Assembly (NCBI RefSeq): GCF_030053835.1
Contig: NZ_CP125655.1
Span: 3,162,001 to 3,226,000, forward strand
Direction: 5' to 3'
Source of the DNA: Cellulomonas sp. ES6
GTDB lineage: Bacteria; Actinomycetota; Actinomycetes; Actinomycetales; Cellulomonadaceae
DNA: 64,000 nucleotides
Below, piece after piece: positions 51,406 through 60,389 of this stretch. A program made the position numbers and the translations under genes. Position 1 is the first letter of the stretch. The number at the start of each line of letters is the position of its first letter. Below the pieces are notes generated by a model that was not told the DNA's origin, searched no databases, and saw only the letters and a list, made by a program, of their open reading frames with translations.

Positions 51406-52506
51406 ATGACCCTGCAGATCCGCCCCGCCGCCGACGTCCGCTACGACGCCGTCTCGCTCGGCGAGGTGATGCTGCGCCTCGACCCCGGTGAGGGCCGCAT
51501 CCGCACGGCCCGGCAGTTCCGCGTGTGGGAGGGCGGCGGGGAGTACAACGTCACCCGCGGCCTGCGCCGCGCGTTCGGCCTGCGCGGCGCGGTCGTGACG
51601 GCGCTGGCCGACAACGAGGTCGGGCGCCTGGTGGAGGACTGCATCCTCCAGGGCGGTGTCGACACGTCGTTCATCCGGTGGGTGCCGTACGACGGCATCG
51701 GCCGCGACGTGCGCAACGGCCTGAACTTCACCGAGCGGGGCTTCGGCGTCCGCGGCGCGGTGGGGGTGAGCGACCGCGGCCGCACCGCCGCGAGCCTGCT
51801 CGCCCCGGGCGACGTCGACTGGGACCACCTGTTCGGCGAGCTCGGCGTCCGCTGGCTGCACACCGGCGGCATCTACGCGGCCCTGTCCGGGACCGCGGCC
51901 GAGACCGTGCTGGCGGCGGTGACGGCCGCCAAGCGGCACGGGACGGTCGTCTCGTACGACCTCAACTACCGGCCGAGCCTGTGGCGGGCGGTCGGCGGGC
52001 AGGCCCGCGCCCAGGAGGTGAACCGGGAGATCGCCCGGCACGTCGACGTGATGATCGGCAACGAGGAGGACTTCACCGCGGCGCTCGGGTTCGAGGTCGA
52101 GGGCGTCGACGAGAACATCTCCGCGATCGAGGTCGGCTCGTTCGCGGCGATGATCGAGCGGGTGGCCGCCGAGTTCGGCAACTTCCAGGTCATCGCGACC
52201 ACGCTGCGCACGGTCCGCACGGCGACGGTCAACGACTGGGGCGCGCTCGCGTGGTCGCCGGAGTCGGGCCTGGTGGAGGCCACGCACCGGCCGGGCCTGG
52301 AGATCCTCGACCGGGTGGGCGGCGGCGACTCGTTCGCGTCGGGGCTGATCTACGGCCTGCTGGCGGGCGAGTCGCTGCAGACCGCCGTCGAGTACGGCGC
52401 GGCGCACGGCGCGCTGGCCATGACGACCCCCGGCGACACGACGATGGCGTCGAAGGCGGAGGTGCTCAAGCTGGCCGCCGGCGGCGGGGCGCGCGTCGAC
52501 CGCTGA
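51406..52506 (+). CDS. kdgK: 2-Keto-3-deoxygluconate kinase (PfkB family)
   Basis: A 366-residue sugar kinase. The N-terminal SLGEVMLRLDPGEGRIRTARQFRVWEGGGEYNVTRGLRRAFG is the typical KdgK start, and the ATP/catalytic motif is ILDRVGGGDSFASGLIYG with its catalytic Asp. It phosphorylates KDG to KDPG, the substrate of the adjacent aldolase. It is somewhat longer than many bacterial KdgK proteins. The ATG has GGAGGA upstream. A strong hairpin follows the stop and is shared with the convergent glpK. Confidence 0.9.
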   Translation: MTLQIRPAADVRYDAVSLGEVMLRLDPGEGRIRTARQFRVWEGGGEYNVTRGLRRAFGLRGAVVTALADNEVGRLVEDCILQGGVDTSFIRWVPYDGIGRDVRNGLNFTERGFGVRGAVGVSDRGRTAASLLAPGDVDWDHLFGELGVRWLHTGGIYAALSGTAAETVLAAVTAAKRHGTVVSYDLNYRPSLWRAVGGQARAQEVNREIARHVDVMIGNEEDFTAALGFEVEGVDENISAIEVGSFAAMIERVAAEFGNFQVIATTLRTVRTATVNDWGALAWSPESGLVEATHRPGLEILDRVGGGDSFASGLIYGLLAGESLQTAVEYGAAHGALAMTTPGDTTMASKAEVLKLAAGGGARVDR

Positions 52507-52522
52507 CGCCGCGGCGCGCACG

Positions 52523-52564
52523 GACCGGCCCCGCCTCCCGCTCGCGCGGGGGACGGGGCCGGTC
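52523..52564. terminator. Bidirectional hairpin between kdgK and glpK
   Basis: Perfect 11-bp arms GACCGGCCCCG (52523-52533) and CGGGGCCGGTC (52554-52564), with a weaker inner stem in the loop. It lies 17 bases after the kdgK stop and 19 before the glpK stop, so it can serve both convergent transcripts. Confidence 0.7.
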
Positions 52565-52582
52565 GTGACGTGCAGGGTGGCG

Positions 52583-54103
52583 TCAGCGCACGTCGTCGTC
52601 GACCCAGTCGAGGGTCTTCGTGACGGCCTTCTTCCACAGCCGGTACTGCCGGTCGCGCTCGTCGGCCTCGAGGTTCGGGGTCCAGCGGCGGTCCTCGGCC
52701 CAGTTGTCGATGACGTCCTGCTCGCCCTCCCAGAACCCGACGGCGATGCCCGCGGCGTACGCGGCGCCGAGCGCCGTGGTCTCCGCGACCTTCGGCCGCA
52801 CGACGGGCACGTCGAGGATGTCCGCCTGGAACTGCATGAGCAGGTTGTTGGCGGTCATGCCGCCGTCCACCTTGAGCTCGGTGAGCGCGACGCCGGAGTC
52901 CGCGTTCATCGCGTCCAGCACCTCGCGGGTCTGGAACGCCGTGGCCTCGAGGGCCGCCCGCGCGATGTGGTTGCGGTTGACGTACCGCGTCAGGCCGACG
53001 AGGGCGCCGCGGGCGTCGGAGCGCCAGTACGGGGCGAACAGGCCGGAGAACGCGGGCACGAAGTACGCGCCGCCGTTGTCCTCGACCTTGCTGGCCAGGT
53101 ACTCGATGTCCGGGGCGTCGGTGAACATGCCGAGGTTGTCGCGCAGCCACTGCACGAGCGAGCCGGTCACCGCGATCGAGCCCTCGAGCGCGTAGACCTG
53201 CGGCTGGTCGCCGATCTTGTAGGCGACGGTGGTGAGCAGGCCGTTCTTGGACGGGACGGGCTCGGTGCCGGTGTTCAGCAGCATGAAGTTGCCGGTGCCG
53301 TACGTGTTCTTGGCGGTGCCGACCTCGAAGCACGCCTGGCCGAACGTCGCCGCCTGCTGGTCGCCGAGGATGCCGGCGATCGGCACGCCCGGCACGAGGC
53401 CGCCCTGGCGCCCGTGGCCGTACACCTCGGAGGAGGACCGGATCTCCGGGAGCATGGACAGCGGCACGCCCATCTCGGCCGCGATCTCCTCGTTCCAGGT
53501 GAGCGAGTCGACGTTCATGAGCATGGTGCGCGAGGCGTTGGTGACGTCGGTGACGTGGACGCCGCCGTCGACGCCGCCCGTCATGTTCCACAGCACCCAC
53601 GCGTCGGTGTTGCCGAACGCGAGCTCGCCGCGCTCCGCCTTCTCGCGCGCGCCCTCGACGTTGTCGAGGATCCAGCGGATCTTCGGGCCGGAGAAGTACG
53701 TCGCCAGCGGCAGGCCGACGCGGTCCTTGTAGCGGTCGGCGCCGCCGCCCAGGGCCGCCAGGTCGTCGCAGATCTTCTGGGTGCGGGTGTCCTGCCAGAC
53801 GATCGCGTTGTACACCGGCTGGCCGGTCGTCCGGTCCCAGACCACCGCGGTCTCGCGCTGGTTGGTGATGCCGATCGCGGCGACGTCGGAGTAGGTCTTG
53901 TTGGCCCGCGACAGCGCCAGGCCGACGACCTCACGGGTGTTGGTCCAGATCTCGTTCGGGTCGTGCTCCACCCAGCCGGCGCGCGGGAAGATCTGCTGGT
54001 GCTCGGTCTGGCCGACGGACACGATCTGCCCGCTGTGGTTGAAGAGGATCGCCCGGGTCGAGGTGGTGCCCTGGTCGATCGCCATGACGAACTGCTCGGA
54101 CAT
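52583..54103 (-). CDS. glpK: Glycerol kinase
   Basis: A 506-residue glycerol kinase (FGGY family), normal length. [24 protein letters not shown] is the start, [31 protein letters not shown] is diagnostic, and [18 protein letters not shown] is the C-terminal signature. It makes glycerol-3-phosphate for the adjacent glpD. Last gene of the operon glpD-glpF-glpK; the 182-bp gap before it carries a stable hairpin. Confidence 0.96.
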   Translation of the reverse strand: MSEQFVMAIDQGTTSTRAILFNHSGQIVSVGQTEHQQIFPRAGWVEHDPNEIWTNTREVVGLALSRANKTYSDVAAIGITNQRETAVVWDRTTGQPVYNAIVWQDTRTQKICDDLAALGGGADRYKDRVGLPLATYFSGPKIRWILDNVEGAREKAERGELAFGNTDAWVLWNMTGGVDGGVHVTDVTNASRTMLMNVDSLTWNEEIAAEMGVPLSMLPEIRSSSEVYGHGRQGGLVPGVPIAGILGDQQAATFGQACFEVGTAKNTYGTGNFMLLNTGTEPVPSKNGLLTTVAYKIGDQPQVYALEGSIAVTGSLVQWLRDNLGMFTDAPDIEYLASKVEDNGGAYFVPAFSGLFAPYWRSDARGALVGLTRYVNRNHIARAALEATAFQTREVLDAMNADSGVALTELKVDGGMTANNLLMQFQADILDVPVVRPKVAETTALGAAYAAGIAVGFWEGEQDVIDNWAEDRRWTPNLEADERDRQYRLWKKAVTKTLDWVDDDVR

Positions 54104-54225
54104 CTGACTTCCTTCGCGTCGAGTGAGCCCGCCCCGCGGGCGGGTGCGGCGCCGCGGGGGCGACGTCGCCGGGTTCGGGTGGTGTGGTGCGGCGGGGGCC
54201 GCAGGTGGTCAGCGGTGCGGCGGGA

Positions 54226-54266
54226 CCGGGTGCCCGCCCCGGCAGGGGCGTGGGACGGGCACCCGG
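54226..54266 (-). other. Hairpin between glpF and glpK
   Basis: Perfect 11-bp arms CCGGGTGCCCG (54226-54236) and CGGGCACCCGG (54256-54266) with an inner CCCC/GGGG stem. It starts 20 bases downstream of the glpF stop on the transcribed strand. No T-run, so it may pause, partly terminate or protect the upstream message; glpK may then depend on it. Confidence 0.5.
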
Positions 54267-54285
54267 ACCCGCGGGGTGCGGACGG

Positions 54286-55032
54286 TCAGAACACCCAGCC
54301 GACGGCCAGCGCGAGCAGACCGCCGAGGATGCCGCCGACCGCGGGGCCGAGCACCGGCACCCAGGAGTAGCCCCAGTCGGAGCTGCCCTTGCCCTTGATG
54401 GGCAGCAGCGCGTGGGCGATGCGCGGGCCGAGGTCACGTGCCGGGTTGATGGCGTACCCGGTGGGGCCACCGAGGCTGGCACCGATGGCCAGCACGACGA
54501 GGGCGACACCGAGCGGGCCGATCTGCGCGGGCGTGTTGCCGGAGATGACGACCCAGAAGACCAGCACGAACGTGCCCACGACCTCGGTGAGGAAGTTCCA
54601 GCCGTAGGAGCGCAGCTCGGGGCCGGTGGAGAACACCGCGAGCTTGATGGCCGGGTCGGCGTCCTGGTCGAAGTGCTTCTTGTAGGTCAGGTACGCCAGG
54701 GTGGAGCCGACCGCGGCTCCGGCGAACTGCGCCGCGATGTACAGGAAGCCGTTGGCGGCGTTGACGTCGATGCCCGGCGCGAACTCGTCCTTGCCCGCGG
54801 CCCAGATGCCCAGGGTCACGGCCGGGTTGAGGTGCGCGCCGGACTTGAACGCCACGTAGACCGCGGTGAAGACCGCGAGGCCCCACCCGAAGTTGATCAG
54901 CAGCCAGCCGCCGCCGTTCCCCTTCGTCTTCGGCAGGATCACGTTGGCGACCACGCCTGCACCCAGGAGGAGCAGGGTCGCGGTGCCGAGGAACTCGGAG
55001 AGGATGGCTTCTCCGATCGAGATGGACTCCAC
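54286..55032 (-). CDS. glpF: Glycerol uptake facilitator (aquaglyceroporin)
   Basis: A 248-residue six-helix MIP channel. Both NPA boxes are present: HLNPAVT (69-71) and AINPARDLGPR (196-198); the Asp directly after NPAR is the residue typical of glycerol-conducting, not water-only, channels. It lets glycerol in for GlpK. It is 100 bases after glpD in the same direction, within the glycerol operon. Confidence 0.94.
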   Translation of the reverse strand: MESISIGEAILSEFLGTATLLLLGAGVVANVILPKTKGNGGGWLLINFGWGLAVFTAVYVAFKSGAHLNPAVTLGIWAAGKDEFAPGIDVNAANGFLYIAAQFAGAAVGSTLAYLTYKKHFDQDADPAIKLAVFSTGPELRSYGWNFLTEVVGTFVLVFWVVISGNTPAQIGPLGVALVVLAIGASLGGPTGYAINPARDLGPRIAHALLPIKGKGSSDWGYSWVPVLGPAVGGILGGLLALAVGWVF

Positions 55033-55132
55033 AGTCGACCTCTTTCATTGACGGACGTCGTTGTCTCGTAGGGCTCCGGCGGACCGGAGTGCGGCCGGGG
55101 GACCGCAGGGGTGGTGCCCCCGTGCTACCCGA

Positions 55133-56950
55133 TCATGTCCCTGCCGGGGGGTTGGCGGCAGGGGTCTCGGTGGGCGAACCGGGCTTGTGACCGGCTCCGA
55201 CGGGGGCGCTGTCGAGCGGGACCAGCGGCGCGAGGTCCTCGGCGGCGTCCCGGGCAGCCTGCGCGGCGGCGTCGTCGGGCTGCTGCGCGGCGGCGTGCTC
55301 GGCCTCGGCGCGGGCGCGGTAGGCGGCGATCTCGCGCTCGCGGGTCGCGGCGTCCCAGCCCAGGCGGGGCGCGATGATGTCGGCGATCTCGTCGAGCGCG
55401 CCGACGCCCTTGTCCGCCTGCTCGTAGTTGAGCCGGGTGCGGTGCATCAGCACGTCGTCCAGGTGCAGGGCGCCCTCGTGGCTCACCGCGTACGCGACCT
55501 CCGCGCCGATGTACGCCGGGGCGTGCTCCAGCGGCCGGCCGAGGGCGGGCTCGGCGTCGACGAGCTCGAGCAGCTCCCCGAGCAGCGAGCCGTAGCGGTG
55601 CAGCAGGTGGTCCATGCGGCCGCGGTCCCAGCCGTAGCGGTTGCCGATCTCGCGCGACTGGCGCTGCAGCACCTGCAGGCCCTCGGCGCCGACCAGGGGC
55701 ACCTTGTGCGTGATCGACGGCAGCGTGGTGGCGCGGGAGCCGATCGCGAAGTCGACGGCGTCCTTCGCCATGACGCGGTAGGTGGTGAGCTTGCCGCCGG
55801 CGATCACCGTGAGGCCGGGGGTCGGCGACGCCACGGTGTGCTCGCGCGAGACCTTGGCGGACGACGTGCCCTCCTTGGTGCCCGGCTGCAGCAGCGGCCG
55901 CAGGCCCGCCCAGGTGCCGATGACGTCCTCGCGGGTGATCGGGCGCGACAGCACGGTGTTGGCGTGCTCGATCACGTAGTCGATGTCGGTGCTCGTGGCG
56001 ACGGGGTGCGTGAGCTCCTGCTCCCACGGGGTGTCGGTCGTGCCGATCACCCAGTAGCGGGACCACGGGATGATGAACAGCACCGACTTCTCGGTCTGCA
56101 GGATCAGGCCGGTGTTCCCGGCGATGCGGTCGCGGGGCACGACGATGTGGATGCCCTTGGACGCGAGCACCCGCAGGCCGCCCTCGGTGCCGGCGAGCGC
56201 CTCGGTCTGCTCGGTCCAGACGCCGGTCGCGTTGATGACGTGGCGGGCGCGGACCGTGAACGTCTGCCCCGACTCGAGGTCGACGAGCTCGGCGCCGGTG
56301 ACGGCACCGCCGGAGGTCGTGGTGAGCCCGACGACCTGGGTCCGGGACGCGGCGTGCGCGCCGTAGGACACCGCGGTGCGGATGAGGGTGGAGACGAGGC
56401 GGGCGTCGTCGACGCTCGCGTCCCAGTAGCGCACGGCGCCGATCGCGGCGTCGTGGCGCAGGTCGGGGAACAGCCGCTCCATGCCCTTGCGGGTCAGGTG
56501 CCGGTGGATCGGCATGGCGCGGTGGCGGCCGTTGACGCTGGCGAGGGTGTCGTACAGGGCGACGCCGGCCCCGACGTACGCGCGCTCCCAGACGCGGTTC
56601 TCCAGCGGGTAGAGGAAGGACACCGGCTTGACCAGGTGCGGCGCGATGTCCTGGATGAGCAGGTCGCGCTCGGTGAGCGCCTCGCGCACCAGGTGGAAGT
56701 CGAGCATCTGCAGGTAGCGCAGACCGCCGTGCACGAGCTTGCTGGACCGGCTCGACGTGCCGGACGCCCAGTCCTGCGCGTCGATGACGGCGGTCGAGAG
56801 CCCGCGGGTCACGGCGTCGAGCGCGATGCCCGCGCCGGTGACGCCGCCGCCGATGACGAGGACGTCGAGCTCGGGCCCGCCCTCGGTGGTCGCTCGCAGG
56901 GTCGCCAGCGCGTCGTCACGCAGGCGGGGGGTCAGTGCTGCGGTCCTCAT
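55133..56950 (-). CDS. glpD: Glycerol-3-phosphate dehydrogenase, FAD-dependent
   Basis: A 605-residue respiratory glycerol-3-phosphate dehydrogenase. LDVLVIGGGVTGAGIALDAVTRGLSTAVID is the FAD-binding fold, SSRSSKLVHGGLRYLQ is a family signature, and IPWSRYWVIGTTDTPW and VIAGGKLTTYRVMAKDAV follow. The last 50 residues are a disordered Ala/Glu/Pro-rich tail. The ATG at 56950 has GGAG upstream; an ATG at 56962 is possible. It is the first gene of the operon, opposite the SorC regulator. Confidence 0.95.
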   Translation of the reverse strand: MRTAALTPRLRDDALATLRATTEGGPELDVLVIGGGVTGAGIALDAVTRGLSTAVIDAQDWASGTSSRSSKLVHGGLRYLQMLDFHLVREALTERDLLIQDIAPHLVKPVSFLYPLENRVWERAYVGAGVALYDTLASVNGRHRAMPIHRHLTRKGMERLFPDLRHDAAIGAVRYWDASVDDARLVSTLIRTAVSYGAHAASRTQVVGLTTTSGGAVTGAELVDLESGQTFTVRARHVINATGVWTEQTEALAGTEGGLRVLASKGIHIVVPRDRIAGNTGLILQTEKSVLFIIPWSRYWVIGTTDTPWEQELTHPVATSTDIDYVIEHANTVLSRPITREDVIGTWAGLRPLLQPGTKEGTSSAKVSREHTVASPTPGLTVIAGGKLTTYRVMAKDAVDFAIGSRATTLPSITHKVPLVGAEGLQVLQRQSREIGNRYGWDRGRMDHLLHRYGSLLGELLELVDAEPALGRPLEHAPAYIGAEVAYAVSHEGALHLDDVLMHRTRLNYEQADKGVGALDEIADIIAPRLGWDAATREREIAAYRARAEAEHAAAQQPDDAAAQAARDAAEDLAPLVPLDSAPVGAGHKPGSPTETPAANPPAGT

Positions 56951-57076
56951 GTCCCACTCCATCGCGGTCTTGCTCCGGCCGGGCCCCGTCCCGGGGCGCG
57001 GAACGCCCCGCAGACTGGGACTTCGGTCCTGTCTGTCCGCTATCGTCACCATGACGCGAACAGACGCGCAACCGCT

Positions 57077-57092
57077 GTGCACGAACGTGCAC
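57077..57092. promoter_or_regulatory. GTGCAC-GAAC-GTGCAC dyad in the glpD / sorC divergent region
   Basis: GTGCACGAACGTGCAC is a symmetric pair of GTGCAC half-sites with a 4-base gap. It lies 28 bases before the regulator's ATG. TATCGT at 57041-57046 is a -10 candidate for the regulator. Likely operator for the SorC protein, possibly shared with the divergent glycerol operon. Confidence 0.5.
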
Positions 57093-57119
57093 GGATCACT
57101 CGGACGAGGAGGTCCGGCG

Positions 57120-58070
57120 ATGCCCGACCGGGAGCAGGACGTGCTGCGGGCGGCGTCGATGTACTACCTCCAGGACGTGAAGATGGAGGTCATCGCGCGG
57201 CACCTCGGCACCTCGCGGTCCACGGTGTCCCGGCTGCTCAAGCGTGCGCGGGAGACGGGCCTGGTGGAGATCACGCTGCGGCCCTCCAGCACGCGCGCGC
57301 CCAGCCTCGGCCGGTCGATCTCCGCCGCGTTCGGCATCGACACCTACGTCGTGCCCGTGCCGGACTCCGGCGAGCAGCTCGACACGCTCGACCAGGTGGC
57401 GCGCGCGACCGCCCGGCTGCTGGCGTCCTGGTTCGACTCCGACATGATCCTCGGTGTCGCCTGGGGCACCACGCTGGCCGCCGTCTCGCGCCGGCTCCAG
57501 CCCAAGGCGACCCACGGCAGCGTGGTCGTGCAGCTGAACGGGGCGGCGAACACCCGCACGTCGGGCATCGAGTACGCCAGCGACCTCATCGCCTCGTTCG
57601 GCACCGCGTTCGGGGCGACCGTCCACCACTTCCCGGTGCCCGCGTTCTTCGACTACCCCGAGACCAAGCAGGCGATGTGGCGCGAGCGGTCCGTGCGGCG
57701 CGTGCTGGACGAGCAGCGCCGCGCGGACATCGCGCTGTTCTCCGTCGGGTCGGTCGCCGGCTCGGTGCCCAGCCACGTGTACTCGGCCGGCTACCTCGAC
57801 GAGGACGACGTCGCGCTGCTGCACGACCAGGCCGTCGTCGGAGACGTCTGCACGGTGTTCCTGCGCGCCGACGGGTCCTGGAAGGACGTGCCGCTCAACG
57901 CCCGGGCGACCGGTCCCTCGCCCGAGCAGCTGCGCCGCATCCCGCGGCGGCTGTGCGCGGTGGCCGGCGACAACAAGGCGGTGCCGCTGCTCGCCGCGCT
58001 GCGCGCCGGCACCATGACGGACCTGGTCGTGGACGAGCGGACCGCGGCGCGCCTGCTCGCGATCGCCTGA
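57120..58070 (+). CDS. SorC/DeoR-type sugar-binding transcriptional regulator
   Basis: A 316-residue SorC-family regulator. The N-terminal HTH is EVIARHLGTSRSTVSRLLKRARETGLVEITL; the C-terminal effector domain resembles phosphosugar-binding proteins (GVAWGTTLAAVSRRL, LFSVGSVAGSVPSHVYSAGYL). Its effector is probably glycerol-3-phosphate or dihydroxyacetone-phosphate, given its position opposite the glycerol operon; that is inference. ATG at 57120 after GAGGAGG. Confidence 0.88.
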   Translation: MPDREQDVLRAASMYYLQDVKMEVIARHLGTSRSTVSRLLKRARETGLVEITLRPSSTRAPSLGRSISAAFGIDTYVVPVPDSGEQLDTLDQVARATARLLASWFDSDMILGVAWGTTLAAVSRRLQPKATHGSVVVQLNGAANTRTSGIEYASDLIASFGTAFGATVHHFPVPAFFDYPETKQAMWRERSVRRVLDEQRRADIALFSVGSVAGSVPSHVYSAGYLDEDDVALLHDQAVVGDVCTVFLRADGSWKDVPLNARATGPSPEQLRRIPRRLCAVAGDNKAVPLLAALRAGTMTDLVVDERTAARLLAIA

Positions 58071-58158
58071 CCCCGCCCGGTGGCGGGCCGGGGGTCCGGC
58101 GGCGCCCCGTCCCGGACGGCCGGGCGGCCCGTGCGGCGGGCGACGTAGGTTGGCCCCC

Positions 58159-58716
58159 GTGACCGCCGAGACGCCCGCCTTCCGGATCCGCCCCGCCCTG
58201 CCCGCCGACGTCCGCGGCATCCGCGAGCTCGTCCAGCCGTACGCCGAGGAGCGGATCCTGCTCGCGAAGGAGTGGGTCGGGTACTACGAGGCCGTGCAGG
58301 AGTTCCACGTCGCCGAGGCCCCCGACGGCACGCTCATCGGCTGCGGGGCGCTGCACGTCATGTGGCAGGACCTCGCGGAGGTCCGCACGCTCGCCGTGGC
58401 GCGGGAGTGGCGCGGCCGGGGCGTCGGGCACGCGCTGCTCGAGGCCCTCACCGAGCGGGCGCGCGACCTGGGGCTCAGCCGGCTGTTCTGCCTGACCTTC
58501 GAGGTCGGCTTCTTCGCCGCGCACGGCTGGGGCGAGGTCACCGGCCCCGCCGTGCCGCCCGAGGTGTTCGCCGAGCTGCTGCGCTCCCACGACGACGGCG
58601 TCGCCGAGTTCCTCGACCTCGCCCGGGTGAAGCCGAACACGCTCGGCAACACCCGCATGATCGTGCAGCTCGACGCACCCGGCGACGGCCCCGGGGCTCA
58701 GACCGGCAGCCGGTAG
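58159..58716 (+). CDS. GNAT N-acetyltransferase, amino-acid N-acetyltransferase-like
   Basis: A 185-residue GNAT protein. IRPALPADVRGIRELVQPYAEERILLAKEWVGYYEAVQEFHVAE, CGALHVMWQDLAEVRTLAVAREWRGRGVGHALLEAL and LTFEVGFFAAHGWGEV follow the pattern of the short ArgA-type N-acetylglutamate synthases of Actinobacteria. That role is probable but not proven by motif alone. The GTG at 58159 lies seven bases after TAGGTT (leaderless). Its 3' end overlaps mutY by 19 bases. Confidence 0.8.
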   Translation: MTAETPAFRIRPALPADVRGIRELVQPYAEERILLAKEWVGYYEAVQEFHVAEAPDGTLIGCGALHVMWQDLAEVRTLAVAREWRGRGVGHALLEALTERARDLGLSRLFCLTFEVGFFAAHGWGEVTGPAVPPEVFAELLRSHDDGVAEFLDLARVKPNTLGNTRMIVQLDAPGDGPGAQTGSR

Positions 58717-59666
58717 CGCACGGGGTCGTCCGGCCCGCCGCCCGGGACACGCTCCACCAGGCCGTCGTCCAGCAGCCCCGCCAGGCAGCGCCCGAGCTGC
58801 GCGGCGTCGGGCCACGCGGCCGTCACGGCGTGCTCGGGGACGGGCTCGAGGGCGTCGCGCAGCAGCGCCATGATCCGCCCCCGGACCTGCCGGTCGGTCC
58901 CCGCCCACGCCTGCGTCCGGCGGCGCGCGGCGTGCAGGTCCGCCGGGTAGCCCTCCGCGCGCCACGCGCAGGCGTTACGCACCGGGCAGGCGTCGCACCG
59001 CGGCGACCGGGCGGTGCACACCAGCGCGCCCAGCTCCATCGACGCCGCCGCCCAGCGGGCGGCCGCGTCGTCCCGCTCGGGCACGAACCGCTCCGCGAGC
59101 AGTCGCTCGCCGGCCGTGATCGCCGGCGCCGGCAGCGCGACGCCCTCCGCGACGCGCGCCAGCACCCGCCGCACGTTCGTGTCGAGCACCACCGACCGCA
59201 GCCCGAACGCGAACGCCCGCACCGCGGCCGCCGTGTACGCGCCGATCCCGGGCAGCGCGAGCAGCGCCGCCTCGTCGGAGGGGACCCGCCCGCCGTGCCG
59301 CTCGACCAGCGCCCGCGCGCAGTCCTGGAGCCGCAGCGCGCGCCGCGGGTAGCCCAGCCGGTCCCAGGCGCGCAGCACGTCCGCCGGGCTGGCCGCCGCC
59401 AGGTCCGCCGGCTCGGGCCACCGCGCCAGCCACGCCCGCCACGCCGGCTCCACCCGGACCACCGGCGTCTGCTGGAGCATCACCTCGCTCACCAGCACGC
59501 CCCACGGCGTGCGGTCCGGCGCGCGCCAGGGCAGGTCCCGGGCGTGGGCGTCGAACCACGCGACGACGGCGTCGCGGACGGCGCCGGCGTCGGGCGGCGC
59601 CGGGGACGGCGCGGCGGCGCCGGCGGGAGCGGCGTCCGCGGGAGCGGCGGGGGAGGGGGACGGCAC
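58698..59666 (-). CDS. mutY: A/G-specific adenine glycosylase
   Basis: A 322-residue HhH-GPD glycosylase that removes adenine paired with 8-oxoguanine. The catalytic Glu is in VSEVMLQQTPV, the hairpin-helix-hairpin is ALPGIGAYTAAAV, the catalytic Asp is in VVLDTNVRRV, and the iron-sulphur ligands read CTARSPRCDACPVRNAC. It lacks the C-terminal MutT-like domain of the E. coli enzyme, as is common in Actinobacteria. The first 25 residues are a disordered Ala/Pro tail. Confidence 0.94.
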   Translation of the reverse strand: MPSPSPAAPADAAPAGAAAPSPAPPDAGAVRDAVVAWFDAHARDLPWRAPDRTPWGVLVSEVMLQQTPVVRVEPAWRAWLARWPEPADLAAASPADVLRAWDRLGYPRRALRLQDCARALVERHGGRVPSDEAALLALPGIGAYTAAAVRAFAFGLRSVVLDTNVRRVLARVAEGVALPAPAITAGERLLAERFVPERDDAAARWAAASMELGALVCTARSPRCDACPVRNACAWRAEGYPADLHAARRRTQAWAGTDRQVRGRIMALLRDALEPVPEHAVTAAWPDAAQLGRCLAGLLDDGLVERVPGGGPDDPVRYRLPV

Positions 59667-59783
59667 GGGGACATCCTCACCCGGCGCGGGAGGTCCACGC
59701 CCCGACCCGTCGGGCGTGCCGCCCCGGTCCGCGGCGGCGCTCCGGCTACCGTGGCCTCGGCGGGGCGAGCGGGAGGAGCGGAC

Positions 59784-60380
59784 ATGGGCGTGCTGCGGCC
59801 GTCGGGCTCGCTGCCCGCGCGCGTGTACTGGACGCGCCGGCTCGTCGTGCTGCTCGCCCTGGTGGCCGTCGTCGTGCTCGTCGTGGTCGGCGTGCGGGCG
59901 CTCCTCGGCGGCGAGGACGACCCCGCGGCCGCCCCCGACCCCGGGTCCTCGACGGGGACGTCGGACGGGGGCTCGGAGCCGAGCGCCCCGGGCACGCCCG
60001 CCTGCGAGCCGGCCGACCTGGGCCTGGAGCTGGTCGCCGACGCGACGTCGTACCCCGCCGGCGCGCTGCCCACCTTCACGGTGCGGCTGGTGAACGACGG
60101 CGAGGCGGCGTGCCTCGTCGACGCGGGCGAGGCCCAGCGGCAGATCCTCATCACGTCCGGGAGCGACCGGATCTGGGCGAGCACGGACTGCGCCTCCGAC
60201 GAGGCGCTGCAGCTCCTGCTCGCGCCGGGCGAGCCCGACGAGCGGCAGGTCCAGTGGGACCGCAACCGGTCCGCCGAGGGCTGCGCGGGCGACCAGCCGG
60301 CCGCCCAGCCCGGCACCTACCAGGCCGTGCTCACGCTCGCGGGCGTCAGCACCGAGCCGGTGGTGTTCGGCCTGGAGTGA
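59784..60380 (+). CDS. Membrane-anchored protein of unknown function
   Basis: A 198-residue protein with one N-terminal hydrophobic helix (RLVVLLALVAVVVLVVVGVRALL), a Ser/Gly/Pro-rich linker and a beta-rich extracellular part (LELVADATSYPAGALPTFTVRLVNDGEAACLVDAG) with four cysteines, resembling the immunoglobulin-like regions of actinobacterial DUF4232-type proteins. I do not assign a function. ATG with GGGAGGAG upstream; TACCGT at 59747-59752 is the -10 candidate. It ends nine bases from the disA stop. Confidence 0.75.
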   Translation: MGVLRPSGSLPARVYWTRRLVVLLALVAVVVLVVVGVRALLGGEDDPAAAPDPGSSTGTSDGGSEPSAPGTPACEPADLGLELVADATSYPAGALPTFTVRLVNDGEAACLVDAGEAQRQILITSGSDRIWASTDCASDEALQLLLAPGEPDERQVQWDRNRSAEGCAGDQPAAQPGTYQAVLTLAGVSTEPVVFGLE

Positions 60381-60389
60381 GCGGCGTCG

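Noticed and set aside
57061-57115. Minus-strand GTTCGTGCAC resembling a LytTR-like half-site
   Set aside because: It is part of the symmetric GTGCAC dyad; the only nearby partner is 25, not 21, bp away and has no matching -10 box at the expected distance.
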